Source of the DNA: Tetrapyrgos nigripes
Lineage: Eukaryota; Basidiomycota; Agaricomycetes; Agaricales; Campanellaceae
Length of the DNA: 64,000 nucleotides
Assembly (NCBI GenBank): GCA_013368315.1
Contig: JAACJM010000080.1
Coordinates: 248,001-312,000, forward strand
Direction of reading: 5' to 3'
The position numbers and the translations under genes were made by a program. How positions within the stretch are numbered: position 1 is the first letter of the stretch; each line of letters opens with the position of its first letter. This document shows, piece by piece, positions 53,590 to 64,000 of this stretch. A model generated the notes under the pieces. It was not told where the DNA came from, searched no databases, and saw only the letters and a list, made by a program, of their open reading frames with translations.

Positions 53590-55920
53590 AAAATGGTGAG
53601 GGAGTTGAGAGAGAGTGAAGGAGTTGCAAAGGACTCATGAAAGACTCGTGAAGGGTTCATGAAGATTTCATGATTGACTCGTGAAGGCCTCATGAAACAC
53701 TCATGAAGCAGGTGTGAAGGAGGTGTGAAGGTTTTGTGAGTGACTTGTGAAGGACTCATGAAGGGCTTGTGAAGGGTTTGTGAGTGACTCATGAAGGACT
53801 TGTGAAGGGTTCATGAAGGTTTTGTGAGGGACTCATGGAGGACTCATGAAGGACTCAGGAACAGTTCATGAAGGTTTCATGAGGGACTCATGAAGGACTT
53901 GTGAACCCTTCATGAGTCCTTCATGAGTCACACATGAAATCTTCATGAACCCTTCACAAGTCCTTCACAAGTCCTTCATGAGTCACTCATGAGTCCTTCA
54001 CAAACCCTTCAGGAGTCCTTCAGGAGTCCTTCATGAACCCTTCACAAGTCCTTCATCTTCACAAGTCCTTCATGAGTCCTTCATGAGTCACTGAAAAAAC
54101 CCTCATGAACCCTTCACCTGTCCTTCACTTGTCCTTCATGAACCCTTCATGAACCCTTCACGGGTCCTTCATGAGTCCTGCATGAGTCCTCCATGAACCC
54201 TTCATGAGTCCTTCATGAGTTACTCACAAAACCTTCATGAACCCTTCATGAACCCTTCACTAGTCCTTCACTTGTCCTTCACTCACCCTTCACTCACCCT
54301 TCACTAGTTCTTCATGAGTGTTTCATGAGTCCTCCATGAGTTACTCATGGAACCTTCATGAACCCTTCACAAGCCCTTCACGAGTCCTTCATGAGTCACT
54401 CACAAAATCTTAATGAACCCTTCACGAGTCCTTCATGAGTCCTTCATGAGTCACTCATGAATCCTTCATGAACCCTTCACAAGTCTGTCATGAGTCTTTC
54501 ATGAGTCCTTCATAATTCACTCATGAAACCTTCATGAACCCTTCATGAGCCCTTCACAAGTCACTCATGAAACCTTCACGAACCCTTCATGAACCCTTGA
54601 TGAGTCCTTTATGAGTTACTCATGAAACGTTCATGAACCCTTCACGAGTCCTGCATGAGTCCTTCATGAGTCACTCACTGAACCTTCATGAACCCTTCAT
54701 GAACTGTTCAAAAGTTCTCCATGAGTGTTTCACGAGTCCTTCAAGAGTCACTCACAAAACCCTCATGAACCCTTCACTCATCCTTCACTCATCCTTCATG
54801 AACCCTTCACGAGTCCTTCATGAGTTACTCACAAAACCTTCATGAAGCTTCCATGAGTCCTTCATGAACCCTTCACAAGTCCTTGATGAGTCCTTTGCAA
54901 GTCCCTCATGAAACCTTGATGAAACCTTGATGAAACCTTGATGAGTCCTTGCTGAGTCCCTTATGAAACCTTCATGAACCCTTCACGAGTCCTTCACTCA
55001 TCCTTCATGAGTCACTCATGAAACCTTAATGAACCCTTCACTCATCCTTCACTCATCCTTCATGAACCCTTCATGAACCCTTCATGACTCACTTGTCAAG
55101 GTCATTGATACACTTAATGACAAACCACCCAAGTCACACAAAGACGAGATCGATTGAGAATAGAGATATAGATAGAGAGCAAGAGTAAGCTGACTATGCT
55201 CTACACTGCGTAGTACTGGTACAGAGTGGAGATGAAGTGAATGAACTAAAGGACTGACTAGAATGTCTAGTGGTTTATATAGAAGAACAATGAATAGGTG
55301 ATAGGAAAAACATAGGAGAAACAGGATAGGATCAATTGAATGAAAGATTGATTGATAGTTATTATAAAGTTTGACAGGTTTTATAAGGTTCAAAGTCAGT
55401 AACACAAGGTTTATAAAGTTTAAAAAGGTTTATCAAGGAAATGCAATAGATGAGTGATCAAAAAATGGGTTCAATAATGAAGTAGAAGAAGAAAGAGGAC
55501 AAAGAACTGTAGCAGTTCGTGACATCACTCATGAGTCCTTCATGAACCCTTCACAAGTTCTTCATGAGTGTTTCATGAGTCCTTCATGAGTCACTCACGA
55601 CACCTTCATGAACCCTTCACAAGTCCTTCACAAGTCCTTCATGAGTCCTTCATGAACCCTCCATGAGCCCTTCACAAGTTCTTCATGAGTCCTTCACGAG
55701 TCCCTCACTAAACCTTCATGAACCCTTCATGAGTCTTTCACAAGTCCTTCATGAGTCACTCACAAAACCTTCATGAACCCTTCACAAGTCTTTCACGAGT
55801 CCTTCACAAACCCTTCATGAGTCACTCACAAAACCTTCATGAACCCCATGAGTTCTTCATGGGTCATTCACGAGTATGAGGGCCTTCACAAGTCCTTCAC
55901 AAGTCCTTCACTCTCTCTCA
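53590..55920. repeat. 11-bp minisatellite (TTCATGAGTCC/TTCATGAACCC), orientation flips near 53,905
   Basis: Tandem 11-bp words built on the palindrome TCATGA (also CACAAG and CACGAG variants). From 53,625 to about 53,900 the units read GGACTCATGAA; from 53,905 onward the complement TTCATGAGTCC. So the core is itself inverted, with unequal arms. It is interrupted by a solo LTR (55094-55525). Because 11 is not a multiple of 3, each frame gives an 11-residue peptide repeat (for example FMNPSRVLHES), so any long ORF here is a by-product. Confidence 0.85.
55094..55525. mobile_element. solo LTR, 432 bp, target duplication TCACT
   Basis: Begins TGTCAAGGTCATTGA and ends GCAGTTCGTGACA (TG...CA; TGTCA/TGACA tips), flanked by TCACT (55089-55093 and 55526-55530). 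The minisatellite resumes immediately on both sides. Unrelated in sequence to the other two solo LTRs. Confidence 0.85.
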
Positions 55921-57255
55921 ACTCCCTCATCATTTTTTCCTTCACAAATCATTTACAACTGAGTAGACTGTTATTTCCTCTTTCATTGCAAAATCTATCT
56001 ATTCATTTCTTAATTTGACATTCATTGTTATAATTATACAGTAAAACACCTACTTTTATGCTATCATTCCTTGATTTTACCACCTATATATCTCTTGTAA
56101 GTCTCCAAGATTTTTGCAGGATTTACAAATTATCTACTTTCCAATAAATTCAAAAGCAATTCTCCTTGACTTACATGTATATCCCTTTAAACCTATTAGG
56201 ATACCCAGGATATCATATGTCCTCTATCCTGATGTATGACTTTTCTGTAAAATTATAAGATTCCATCCCAATGTTTTGGGTTTTGTCAAGCTCCTGTAAT
56301 ACACCTGATCTTATTTAAGCATTTCTGTGACTATCCTGTCACTCAGTAAATCTATCATAAATGCACTCACTATTGATAGTGATTTACAAGAGCTTTTGAT
56401 CTCATAAGTCTTCTGTAAATCTTGGCTGTATTACAATATGACATACTGTGACCATGTGTCACATCAAAATGTTTCTGTCTATCTCAATAGTATTATAGTA
56501 TGTATTACTGTGACACAATTTCACATAGAAAGATCCCAGTAATACACCTTGACATACAGAAACCTTATAGAATTGTTGTGAAATTTTTACTTTCCTGTAA
56601 TACTCCCATAATACATGGGAATTTACAACCTGAATGGCACTGAGTAACACTGAGTAAGTCTTCAGTAATATCACTGTATGACAGCATATTTATGGTATTT
56701 GCACCTGTGTATGTCCTCTGTAAATCTAGGCTGTATTACACTGTGATTACATGTCACACTGAAATATTTCTGTAAATTTCAATGGTATTATAGTATGTAT
56801 TACTGTGACAGTATGTCACATAGAAAGACTCCAGTAATACCCCCTGACTTACAGAAACCTTATGGAATTGTTCTGAAATTTTTGCTTTCATGTAATACTC
56901 CCATAATACATGAGGATTTACAAACTGAGTGGCACTGAGTAAGTCTTCAGTAATATCACAGTATGACGGTATATTTACAGGTATTTGCACCCAGTGAATA
57001 TGCTTGTCCATATGAAATAGGGGATGAAACATGCAGGCGAATGTGGAAACTCATTTAGAGAGGGGAAACTCAATACAGGATCAAGGGGAAGCTTGTTAGA
57101 GAGAGATGGAAACTTGATCAAGGATTGAGGGAAAAGGAAACTCGTGGGAGAGGGAACTCGTAAGGAGAACGAGGGGCAAAGACAAGGCAGGAACAAAGAA
57201 TAAGGCCAGACGAGACTCTGAGAAGATCTCGCAATTAGACTACATTAAACGAACT

Positions 57256-57603
57256 TTAACCACAAAAAAACTTCAGATGCTTTGTGGAAGGTGCAAGTTT
57301 CAGCAAGTCACCGACAGAGGGCAAATAGCGACGGGAGTAAGAAGCAATCATACTAGTAGGATGGAAGGTCCCCGACTCCAACCGAGTGGAGCTGCCACCT
57401 CTGCCAAAGGGAGTTTGAATCTGACAGGGATCTCCGGATGATGTCACTTTGGTTCTATAACATTCTATAATGTTCCAGACCAGTTTTCTTTCCACTGCGT
57501 TCCATTTCCCTCCCCGTTGAGCTTGACTCTCTTTGATACCCTTCATCAAGCTGCCACAGCTAGCCTTGGTTTTCTTGCGCTCTCTGCTGAAAAGCTCTCC
57601 CAA
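57256..57603 (-). CDS. hypothetical protein, unrecognised
   Basis: A 115-codon open frame, basic (MGELFSRERKKTKASCGSLMK...GGKWNAVERKLVWNIIE...), with Ser/Gly/Thr-rich middle and ending LKLAPSTKHLKFFCG. Codon texture is plausible but there is no domain, no flanking exon and no conserved neighbour. Chance ORF not excluded. Confidence 0.3.
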   Translation of the reverse strand: MGELFSRERKKTKASCGSLMKGIKESQAQRGGKWNAVERKLVWNIIECYRTKVTSSGDPCQIQTPFGRGGSSTRLESGTFHPTSMIASYSRRYLPSVGDLLKLAPSTKHLKFFCG

Positions 57604-57609
57604 TTTCTA

Positions 57610-59180
57610 CTGTGCTGGAACTTTATCATATACACCTGTTGATGTTAATGCACCCAATAAACAAGTCAAATGTATGCATGCTGAGTTGATAACCAGTTTC
57701 GTTGTTGAGATCTAGTTGTTACTGATTGTTCTCTCCTACCACCCACCACTGAACATGAGTTCCACGCGAGGTCCCTCTTCACAGACCAAACACTTGGAGA
57801 AGGTTTTACTCATTTGTTTGGAGAAAAAACACTGTACACCATAATCCGACCTGGAGCCTTTGAAGATTCTCATCATTGGCTTATGACTCTGCTCGCTAAC
57901 CATCTCCCACCTGCTGTTGCTGTGATGTATTGGTCTTCCATCGCCCTCTCTTCCAACAAATCGTTGACTGTACTGAGCCTGACTCAAACTTCGGCTTGGG
58001 ACCAATCTCACTGCCAAGTTATCAATAAGTCTAACAACAGCAATACCCATTTCATTTTGTGCCCTCGAGGCCGATTTGCCCCTTACTTCAATCTAATGCC
58101 TCCCAGGGCCACGTCTTTCATAGAATGTATTACATTTTAGCTTTCTGATGCAGCTGAATAACTGACCATTTTTCTTTATTCTAGCTCGATATCAGTTGCC
58201 TTCAAAGCGCTTGGGCTTAGTTCGCAGGAGAACTAATCACTGTACCATATGCATTGCGAGAGGATGCAGATGTTGTTGACATTTTCAATGATCATTCCTT
58301 CCACTATGAACTCATCACCACTGTTATTGCAGCTTCTTGGACCAAAGTGCGGAACAAAGCAGGGAAAGGTTCTTCTCTCGAACGCTGTGAGTGCACCAAC
58401 TGAGAGTTATTCTGGATGGCATTGTGTTAGCTTCAAGATCTCAACATTCGAGATCTCAACCTAGTACCATTCAGCCTCACTCCTTGTACACCATTCCAAC
58501 ATACTTATTATCCTCTTTCTTACTGTCTAACCCCCTTCTAGCTAGTCAAAAATTTCGATGTCAACCACCACCAGGTACGCCTACTTCTTCTTCTGCCTTC
58601 TTTTTCTTTCTTTCTTTTTTCATCTGGTATCTCGCTCAAATGGACAAAAATCTTCACAAATATGAAGCTCTGGCCAAACAGCATGACCTCTCAAATATTG
58701 TGTCACCACACCGAACATCATAATTCACCCTTCAGACTATCAATGTTTTTACGCCCGCTTCTTATTTGTTCATCAGTGCAGATTATGGTCACCTAACATT
58801 TCCATGCTCCACCAACTCCCAAACACAACTTCTACAACATCATTTTCCATGACTACCCTGACTCGCCTGGTCAGCTGTCAGAGCACCTCTCTGTGGAAAA
58901 TCATCACTCCGACACTGAGGATCTTCTTTCCAACACCGTCTCAGATGAAGAACTGCCCAAGCCTGTGAAGTAAACTTTTCTTATATCATGTCACTAACGT
59001 GCTTTTATCTCTCTTACCTTACTGTGTACATGTACATTGCCTCTTATATCTTTATGCCCTTTGCCTTCGTCTTTCTTATTCTCTCATACGTTGTAACAGC
59101 CTTATCTGTTTCTCCTTTCTCATATTAATTGTAATATCTGTATCTCCTGTCTCTTATGTCTCGTACGCTGTAACAATCTT
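57610..59180. other. weak coding-like patches, no gene assembled
   Basis: Plus-strand patches: TRGPSSQTKHLEKVLLICLEKKHC (57,765-57,835), DKNLHKYEALAKQHDLSNIV (58,640-58,700), and FYNIIFHDYPDSPGQLSEHLSVENHHSDTEDLL..TVSDEELPKPVK followed by a stop (58,830-58,974). They look like exons of one or two decayed genes, but no continuous splicing model holds. No domain recognised. Confidence 0.3.
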
Positions 59181-59189
59181 ACTTATGCT

Positions 59190-59588
59190 CAAGGGGGGTC
59201 CAGGATTTTGTAGGGTCATATAGGGTCAGAAAAAATTTTAAGGCCTCGGACGCTGGACTAAGTAACTGTTACATAAGCTTATATACCAAATATGGTAATG
59301 ATAAGCCAGCGAGATCCGAGTTTTATCTCTGGAGGGCTCCATAAATGTCTCCAGGTCTACTGCAGCTTCGTAAGACTCTCTCAAAGTGATTGCATTTATG
59401 GTTAACAATAGTTCAAAATATTGTTTGTTAGAAAAAAATGGTGATTCATACCTAGGATTACCTTATAACCCAGTCAGAGCCCCTTCCAGACCCTAGAATA
59501 GAGGGGGTTCCAAAAAAGTTTTAACGGTGTGGCAGCTGGACTAACTAACCACCCCTATATGGAAATGCTATCATGTGGAGCCCCCTTG
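59190..59588. mobile_element. hAT-type MITE, 399 bp, target duplication CTTATGCT
   Basis: Ends CAAGGGGGGTCCA and the inverted TGTGGAGCCCCCTTG (13-bp inverted repeat, one mismatch). Perfect 8-bp duplication CTTATGCT at 59182-59189 and 59589-59596. The interior also has two related blocks ('aaaaaattttaaggcctcggacgctggactaagtaac' and 'aaaaaagttttaacggtgtggcagctggactaactaac'), an internal duplication. No ORF. Confidence 0.85.
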
Positions 59589-59816
59589 CTTATGCTCAGT
59601 CCCTTCGCTTTCTCGGCCCTAATAATTAGGCCTTCAGAAAATTTCCCTGTGCTTGCACTATAACTAATAACCGGCACAAGGCCAGCCCCTGTGGGGCAGC
59701 AAAGCCTGCTACCATCAGTGCCAGTGAGTCCTCATTAGCCACAGTGTAAGGGAACTTAATCAGAGAATGAATAATGTTGGTAATTAAATCTGTAAGGAAC
59801 AACCAACAAGGCATAA

Positions 59817-60250
59817 CTAAAACAAGTTCATCAAATCACCAATGTAGCCTTCCCACTCCCCAGAAAAAGTGATCTGGACTTCAACGGGTCCCATTGCACC
59901 AGTAAGGCGCGAGTTATCATTGTTTCCTGTTTCCCCAAGTGTTTCGGAAATACCAATGACAACATTGGAATCATAGTATTGGAAGTAATAGTGATGTTCA
60001 AAATGCGTCTGATAGTTCACATACAGCTCTCAAAACAACAGAGAGGATTGAGGAACACAAATAAGCCCCAAATAGGAAAGGAACAGGTGGCAAGCACTTC
60101 TTCGTTGCAAAATGAGCTTACCGGGTGTTCAGTGTGGGACAACGCACGCCCCAAAAGGAAAGCAGCACATGATGCACGCAGAATTGGTGTGAAATCGACC
60201 GCATTTGGGAGGTAAAACCCACTACCTATATGGTAGCGGGAATTAGACAA
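59817..60250 (-). CDS. hypothetical protein, 3' two exons (5' exon unresolved)
   Basis: Exon block from an acceptor near 60,270 reads YQTLSNSRYHIGSGFYLPNA VDFTPILRASCAAFLLGRAL and ends HTEHP at 60,122. A 95-bp GT-AG intron (60121-60027) joins in frame to 60026-59817: LYVNYQTHFEHHYYFQYYDSNVVIGI....NNDNSRLTGAMGPVEVQITFSGEWEGYIGDLMNLF and a stop (70 codons). Good codon texture and a precise frame-preserving intron support a real gene. A minus-strand TATA-like 'tataaaaaaga' at about 60,385-60,400 could be its promoter. Function unknown; acidic, aromatic-rich C-terminus. The start codon was not identified. Confidence 0.5.
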
Positions 60251-60828
60251 TGTCTGATAACCTGCTCATCCTCTCAGAGTCGGGGATGGCGCGCAAGCGC
60301 CGTTGAGATAGTTGTCTGAGAGTAAATGCGACCCCTGTCCAGCGTCAGGCCTGATTATGTAAAAATGTCGGAGTTTGAAATATATCTTTTTTATACTTAT
60401 AGCTCGTATAGCCCTCCAGTAACGCGTAGAGTCTATAGCGGCTTGGAATCCGAGTTGAAAAAAAACCGGACCTGGGGTAAAACCTACCGCTGCAGTGTTG
60501 TCCTGTAGTAGGCCGCGTCGATTTGCCGGTTAACCGGCTATTAGTAATAGACAAGTAATGGATCAGCTTGACCTGCTCAGTTCGCTATGTTTCTATGAGG
60601 TTTCACAAATTTGACTTCTACTGGGATGTGTGTTTGTTAGAAATTGAAGTGCACATTCTTGTCTCTTATTCGCTCCCTTGACTCACGGACTGTGGCGCAC
60701 TGTGGCGCAAGCTTATTTCGCGTCCGGACAGTGCGGACATCCTATTTATTCAGACTTACATACTGACATCTTGCTTGTGGCAAGATGTCTTATATACCTT
60801 TGTTTTACATCTCGCACCTCAGCGTTCA

Positions 60829-60990
60829 TCCTTCTGCGCTGAGGTGAGTAGCACTACTGTTACTATTTCTTATTTATCTTTACTGATGTTACCTATGTAG
60901 ACTTACCGTCTATTCTATTAGGTAGCTAATATATTATAGCGTTCATCCTTCTGCGCTGAGACTTACTGTCTATTCTATTAGATAGATAGA
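60829..60990 (+). repeat. short tandem duplication ('gcgttcatccttctgcgctgag...cttac.gtctattctatta')
   Basis: 'gcgttcatccttctgcgctgag' occurs at 60,829 and 60,940; 'gacttac(c/t)gtctattctattag' follows each copy. The spacing is about 110 bp. It abuts the (TCTA)n-tailed repeat at its tail side. Confidence 0.6.
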
Positions 60991-61165
60991 TAGAAATACA
61001 TGACATGGTCCTCTACAAACATGCTGGGTGTAGATGCGGTATAGCCCACCATGGCCTACGTCTACTCTAAGTCCTTACCAATGAAATCGAGCACGTCAAC
61101 ATCATGATGGTAGTTCCACGGCAGGTGATAGATCAGGAGCTTGCACAGCTAAATCAGAATTGTCG
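60985..61165 (-). repeat. (TCTA)n-tailed dispersed repeat with conserved peptide end, longest copy
   Basis: Minus strand: an acceptor-like 'ttctgatttag' at about 61,155, then an open block LCKLLIYHLPWNYHHDVDVLDFIGKDLE plus TAG, then about 90 bp including 'catctacacccagcatgtttgtagaggaccat', and a TCTATCTATCTA tail. It matches 43,995-44,140 closely, including the stop position. Confidence 0.65.
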
Positions 61166-61169
61166 AATC

Positions 61170-64000
61170 ATGTTTGATGATGTGCTGAAAATTGAGATGG
61201 AAGGAGAACAAGTGTACGATTGTCCGGTGTAGAACCTGGATTACTTAAATGGCTCAAACCACACTAGAAATGAGAGACTTTGATGAAATATGAGAGTGAG
61301 CTGAGAGTGATTCTGAGTGAAGTTATGATTTTGAGTGCAGATTGCGAGGACTTAGGAGATTGTTTTGATAGAATACGGGGTTGAGGTGAGCTGAGAGTGA
61401 AGTGGAGAAAGATATGATTCTGAGTGCAGAATGCAAGGTATTAGGAGAGGGCTTTAATACTGAGTACAGGGTTGGGGTGAAAGTGGGGTAGATTAAAGAT
61501 ATTGAATGTGGATTCAAGCTGCAAGGCTGGAGAGAAGGGAATGCTTGTAATGGGAAGTGGAATTTGTGATGATGCTGCAAGTGAGGTAGAGCAAAGATAT
61601 TGATTCTGAGTGTAGATTGTGAAGGACGAAAAGAAGGTAGAGTTAGGGTAATGCAAAGGACAGTGATAGTGGGATGGCAGATTATGGTAGCTTGATGAAG
61701 AGAAGAAATTGATTTTGAGTAGATTGAATTCATAGTGAGAGTCAAGGCAGAATGGATTTGATGATATTAGATTTATGGTGTAAGATGGAATGAGGGCCAA
61801 TAATATTGGATCAGTGATGTGAAGCAGAGTTTTGTGACTTGAGATGGAGGATATAAAGCATTGGTGGTGTTTACAACTGAAATGCAATGGCACAGTGGAT
61901 ACAGTCTCTCAATAGGAAGTACAGAAGGCAGTGCATAGCAAGGGTGATTCGATGATATTGAAGTGGCAGAATTGCAAGCTCCATGAACAGAGGTGCCAGA
62001 AATGGGCCTCTGTGGCAGATTGTGGATGGAGACGAGCGGGAATGTAGTGCTGCGTCAAACAAAGAATGATCCCACCATAGGTGTATAGATCTGTATGTTT
62101 TTCAAGGCTCTTCTGATATATGAAGAGAACTGAGTTCTTGTGTTTCACAGTTCTTAGCAGGTCATCCGCATGCTATGTGCAGTAGCATGGATAGTGACTT
62201 TTCCGAGGAGAGGAAGGTATAGCAGAAGTGGACTAAGAAGCTCAATGCTCAGTGCTCAGGGATATGACTGAGTATTTGGACAGAGATCTCATCCTGAACC
62301 TGTGAGAATGCACAGCCAGGTGGGTAAGGATGGTTGTTGTTTAATCAAACATTAATAGAAGTGACTAGATTGCAAGTTTGAAAGGATTGCAAAATACATG
62401 CAGGGCATACAGGGCTGGCATGGACTAGTGGAGGTTGTTGGGTGTCAGGAGTGACGATATCGCAAAAGATGGTTACAGGATTTGAAGTTCATGTTGAAAT
62501 AACCCCCTAATTACTTTGTCGGTGCATTCACCAAGATTTCATGCATGAAATGATTAGGAGGATGTACAAGTGCGTGAGCAACAGGAGAAGGATGAGAGTT
62601 AATATAGGCAGGGTTCCAGCTGACAGTGACAGGTAGGCAGAGATTTGGTAGCTATATGTGTGGTATAAATGGGTGCATGTCAGGGATACCACGCAGCTGT
62701 AAAAGAGAGCGTGCGTGAGCCTACAAAGAGGGCTGAGAAACGGCATATGCAAAAGATGTCAAGGCATGGTTAGTTTTGTAAACGGCAATGAGTAAGACTG
62801 AGTGCCATTGGATTGAGGTCAAACATTAGGTAGCAGTAGAAGTAGAGCTGGAGACATCAAATGGGGTTTGTGTTACCCCCAGCATATTGAGCAGAGTACA
62901 CAATTACAGAGTAGAAGCTAATGTATTATTGATGCTCCTGATGTAAGAGAGAATAAGGTATACATTCTGATGTTAAAGTGTGTGAGGTATGGGCAGAAGG
63001 TGTATGAGATTATAGAGTAAGAGAGCTAGAGAGTATGTAAAACGAGAGCTAGAGGGTAAAGAAGTTGTCCTTCAGTGGAGACCTGCGCAAGACATCGTCA
63101 TGCCCATCGTGGGGTTGCTGAAGGGGCAGAGGCCAAGGGATCAAGAGAACTGTGAGAACTGCGCTTTGTAGAGGGCGAGCAGGGGCTTGCTTATTGAGGT
63201 GGGGCTGAAGGATCGAGAGTGCTGCAAGAACTGCTTTGTGGAGGAGGGCGAGTAGGGGCTTGCTTATTGAAGGACAGTGTGGTCTGTTTCGTAATAGGCT
63301 TCTTCATGGAGGAGGTAGAGACTGTTGGGAATAGAGGTGTTAGAGCCTAAATGAGCAAGTAGTAGGGATATGGCACGGTTCTAGGGACACATGCAAGCAT
63401 TAGAGCTTAGAGGCGTTAGAGCCTAGTGGGAGGACGATGTTCATCTGTGTGTTCTTTTTATTTCATTTATTTTTCAAGTGTTAGAGCTTGGAGGCGTTAG
63501 AGCCTAGTTTTTTTTTTTTTGTTTTGGAGTGCATGTGGAATGTGTGTGTATTGGATGAGAGAAGTGTATGTAGGGTGTGTAGGGTGTGTAGGAGGGTGTG
63601 CAGGTAGCAAGAAACAACTTATGTGCAGCAGGGAATGCAGACAAGGTGTTGAGACTGACTGTAGCAAGAATCCAAGTGTCGTGATTGGATGGAAGTCATG
63701 TTCTTGTGGCTGTGTAACGCAGGAGGAGCAGCAAAAAGCGACTGCTTGACGTCCTCGACAGTGTAGACTCGAAAGGAGTGCTTTTCCTGCTATAAGACTT
63801 GATAGAAAGCCTTGAGGAGACCAAAAGAGTGTATATGCGAAGTTTCAGAGAGAACAGATGGGAGGAGGAGGTTGGATTCGTTTTTTTGGAATGGATGATG
63901 ATGGTATAGTACTACGTTCTGCATTAGTGTTTGCCATTATACGTGTTTGGGAACGAGTCCAAAGGCTCTTAAGTCATGTCGCTCAGAACGTGACTAATTT
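61170..64000. other. degenerate repeat-rich sequence, no gene supported
   Basis: 61,290-61,650 repeats 'gattctgagtg(c/t)agattg' and 'gagctgagagtga' words imperfectly. 63,110-63,260 contains a partial tandem ('gggcgagnaggggcttgcttattga' twice). 63,340-63,510 repeats 'ggcgttagagcctag' (three copies) ending at a T-run. A 76-codon Cys-rich frame at 63,519-63,749 arises over TGTGTG-rich DNA and is not called. Minus-strand open frames of 140-150 codons at 61,323-61,893 follow the purine-rich plus-strand repeats and have low-complexity Ser/His/Thr composition. Confidence 0.4.

Larger units (their letters stand above)
52841..56992. mobile_element. giant foldback element: ~0.8-1.1-kb inverted arms around an 11-bp minisatellite
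   Basis: Left end (C)TGGGTGCAAATACCTGTAAATATGCC, with the same reading inward from 56,992. Each arm has two tandem ~310-bp units (52,841-53,150 and 53,150-53,420; mirrored at 56,700-56,992 and 56,415-56,700), then shared unique sequence ('aagagatatataggaggtggtaaaatcaaggaatgatagcataaaagtag...') leading into the minisatellite. The right arm has about 300 bp more (56,097-56,410), possibly a third diverged unit. Each of the four units holds a homologous ~70-codon open frame. No transposase; no exact target duplication found. Confidence 0.75.

Noticed and set aside
53568..53792. Minus-strand peptide-repeat ORF
   Set aside because: Same minisatellite by-product on the other strand.
54633..54845. 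Peptide-repeat ORFs in the minisatellite (FMNPSRVLHES-type)
   Set aside because: An 11-bp unit necessarily gives 11-residue repeats in every frame; no start context or unique sequence.
53590..55920. CRISPR-like array
   Set aside because: Units are contiguous 11-bp words without spacers; eukaryotic minisatellite.
61323..61893. Minus-strand open frames of 140 and 150 codons
   Set aside because: Two overlapping frames over imperfect purine-rich repeats; low-complexity Ser/Thr/His/Pro composition.
63519..63749. Cys-rich 76-codon frame
   Set aside because: Cysteines come from a TGTGTG-rich stretch; no signal peptide and no conserved spacing.

Overview
The window looks like an accessory, repeat-rich stretch of a filamentous basidiomycete (Agaricomycetes-like) nuclear genome. 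The evidence is genes cut by many short (about 45-70 bp) GT-AG introns, multi-exon membrane-protein families typical of mushrooms, tyrosine-recombinase retrotransposons, a PIF/Harbinger element with its Myb-like partner gene, ankyrin and NB-ARC/TPR proteins, and several layers of nested mobile DNA. No rRNA, CRISPR or bacterial-style operon was seen. The species cannot be named from sequence alone.

Layout. 0-5 kb: the 3' part of a type B carboxylesterase (minus strand), fragments of a duplicated gene start, and an inverted-repeat element (1.81-2.88 kb) built of splice-acceptor-like units. 4.9-10.2 kb: elements whose ends are arrays of AGCTTGAG-type words (one split by a hAT-type MITE with an 8-bp target duplication), and an 11-exon DUF6534-like membrane gene (7.0-8.4 kb) whose last exon runs into such an element. 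12.9-14.2 kb: an intact eight-exon multi-pass membrane gene. 15.6-16.6 kb: a composite AGCTTGAG element. 17.2-18.55 kb: a membrane-protein gene with one in-frame TGA. 18.6-22.7 kb: an ankyrin array in which each repeat is one exon, interrupted by a 2.9-kb Harbinger element. 25.6-31.1 kb: a decayed YR (DIRS/Ngaro-like) retrotransposon. 31.5-32.2 kb: a long palindromic MITE. 34.6-37.3 kb: a broken NB-ARC/TPR (fungal NLR-like) gene. 38.4-40.6 kb: a broken basidiomycete-type gene. 40.75-49.1 kb: two copies of a ~1.69-kb noncoding repeat, one hosting an 843-bp solo LTR, the other a ~317-bp solo LTR that was then hit by an apparently intact Tc1/mariner element. 50.9-52.8 kb: a second YR element with Gag and recombinase but no visible RT. 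52.84-57.0 kb: a giant foldback element with an 11-bp minisatellite core, hit by a third solo LTR. 57-64 kb: weak genes, another hAT MITE and degenerate repeats.

How it fits together. Apparently undamaged open frames are few: the eight-exon membrane gene, the Tc1 transposase, perhaps the DUF6534-like gene with a replaced tail, and short candidates. Most other coding sequences carry stops or frameshifts, and several stops are explained by C-to-T or G-to-A transitions. A paired repeat shows directly that nearly all CpG sites of one copy became TG or CA. The region therefore reads as a methylated, decaying transposon sink that also holds immune-receptor-like repeat proteins (ankyrin, NB-ARC/TPR).
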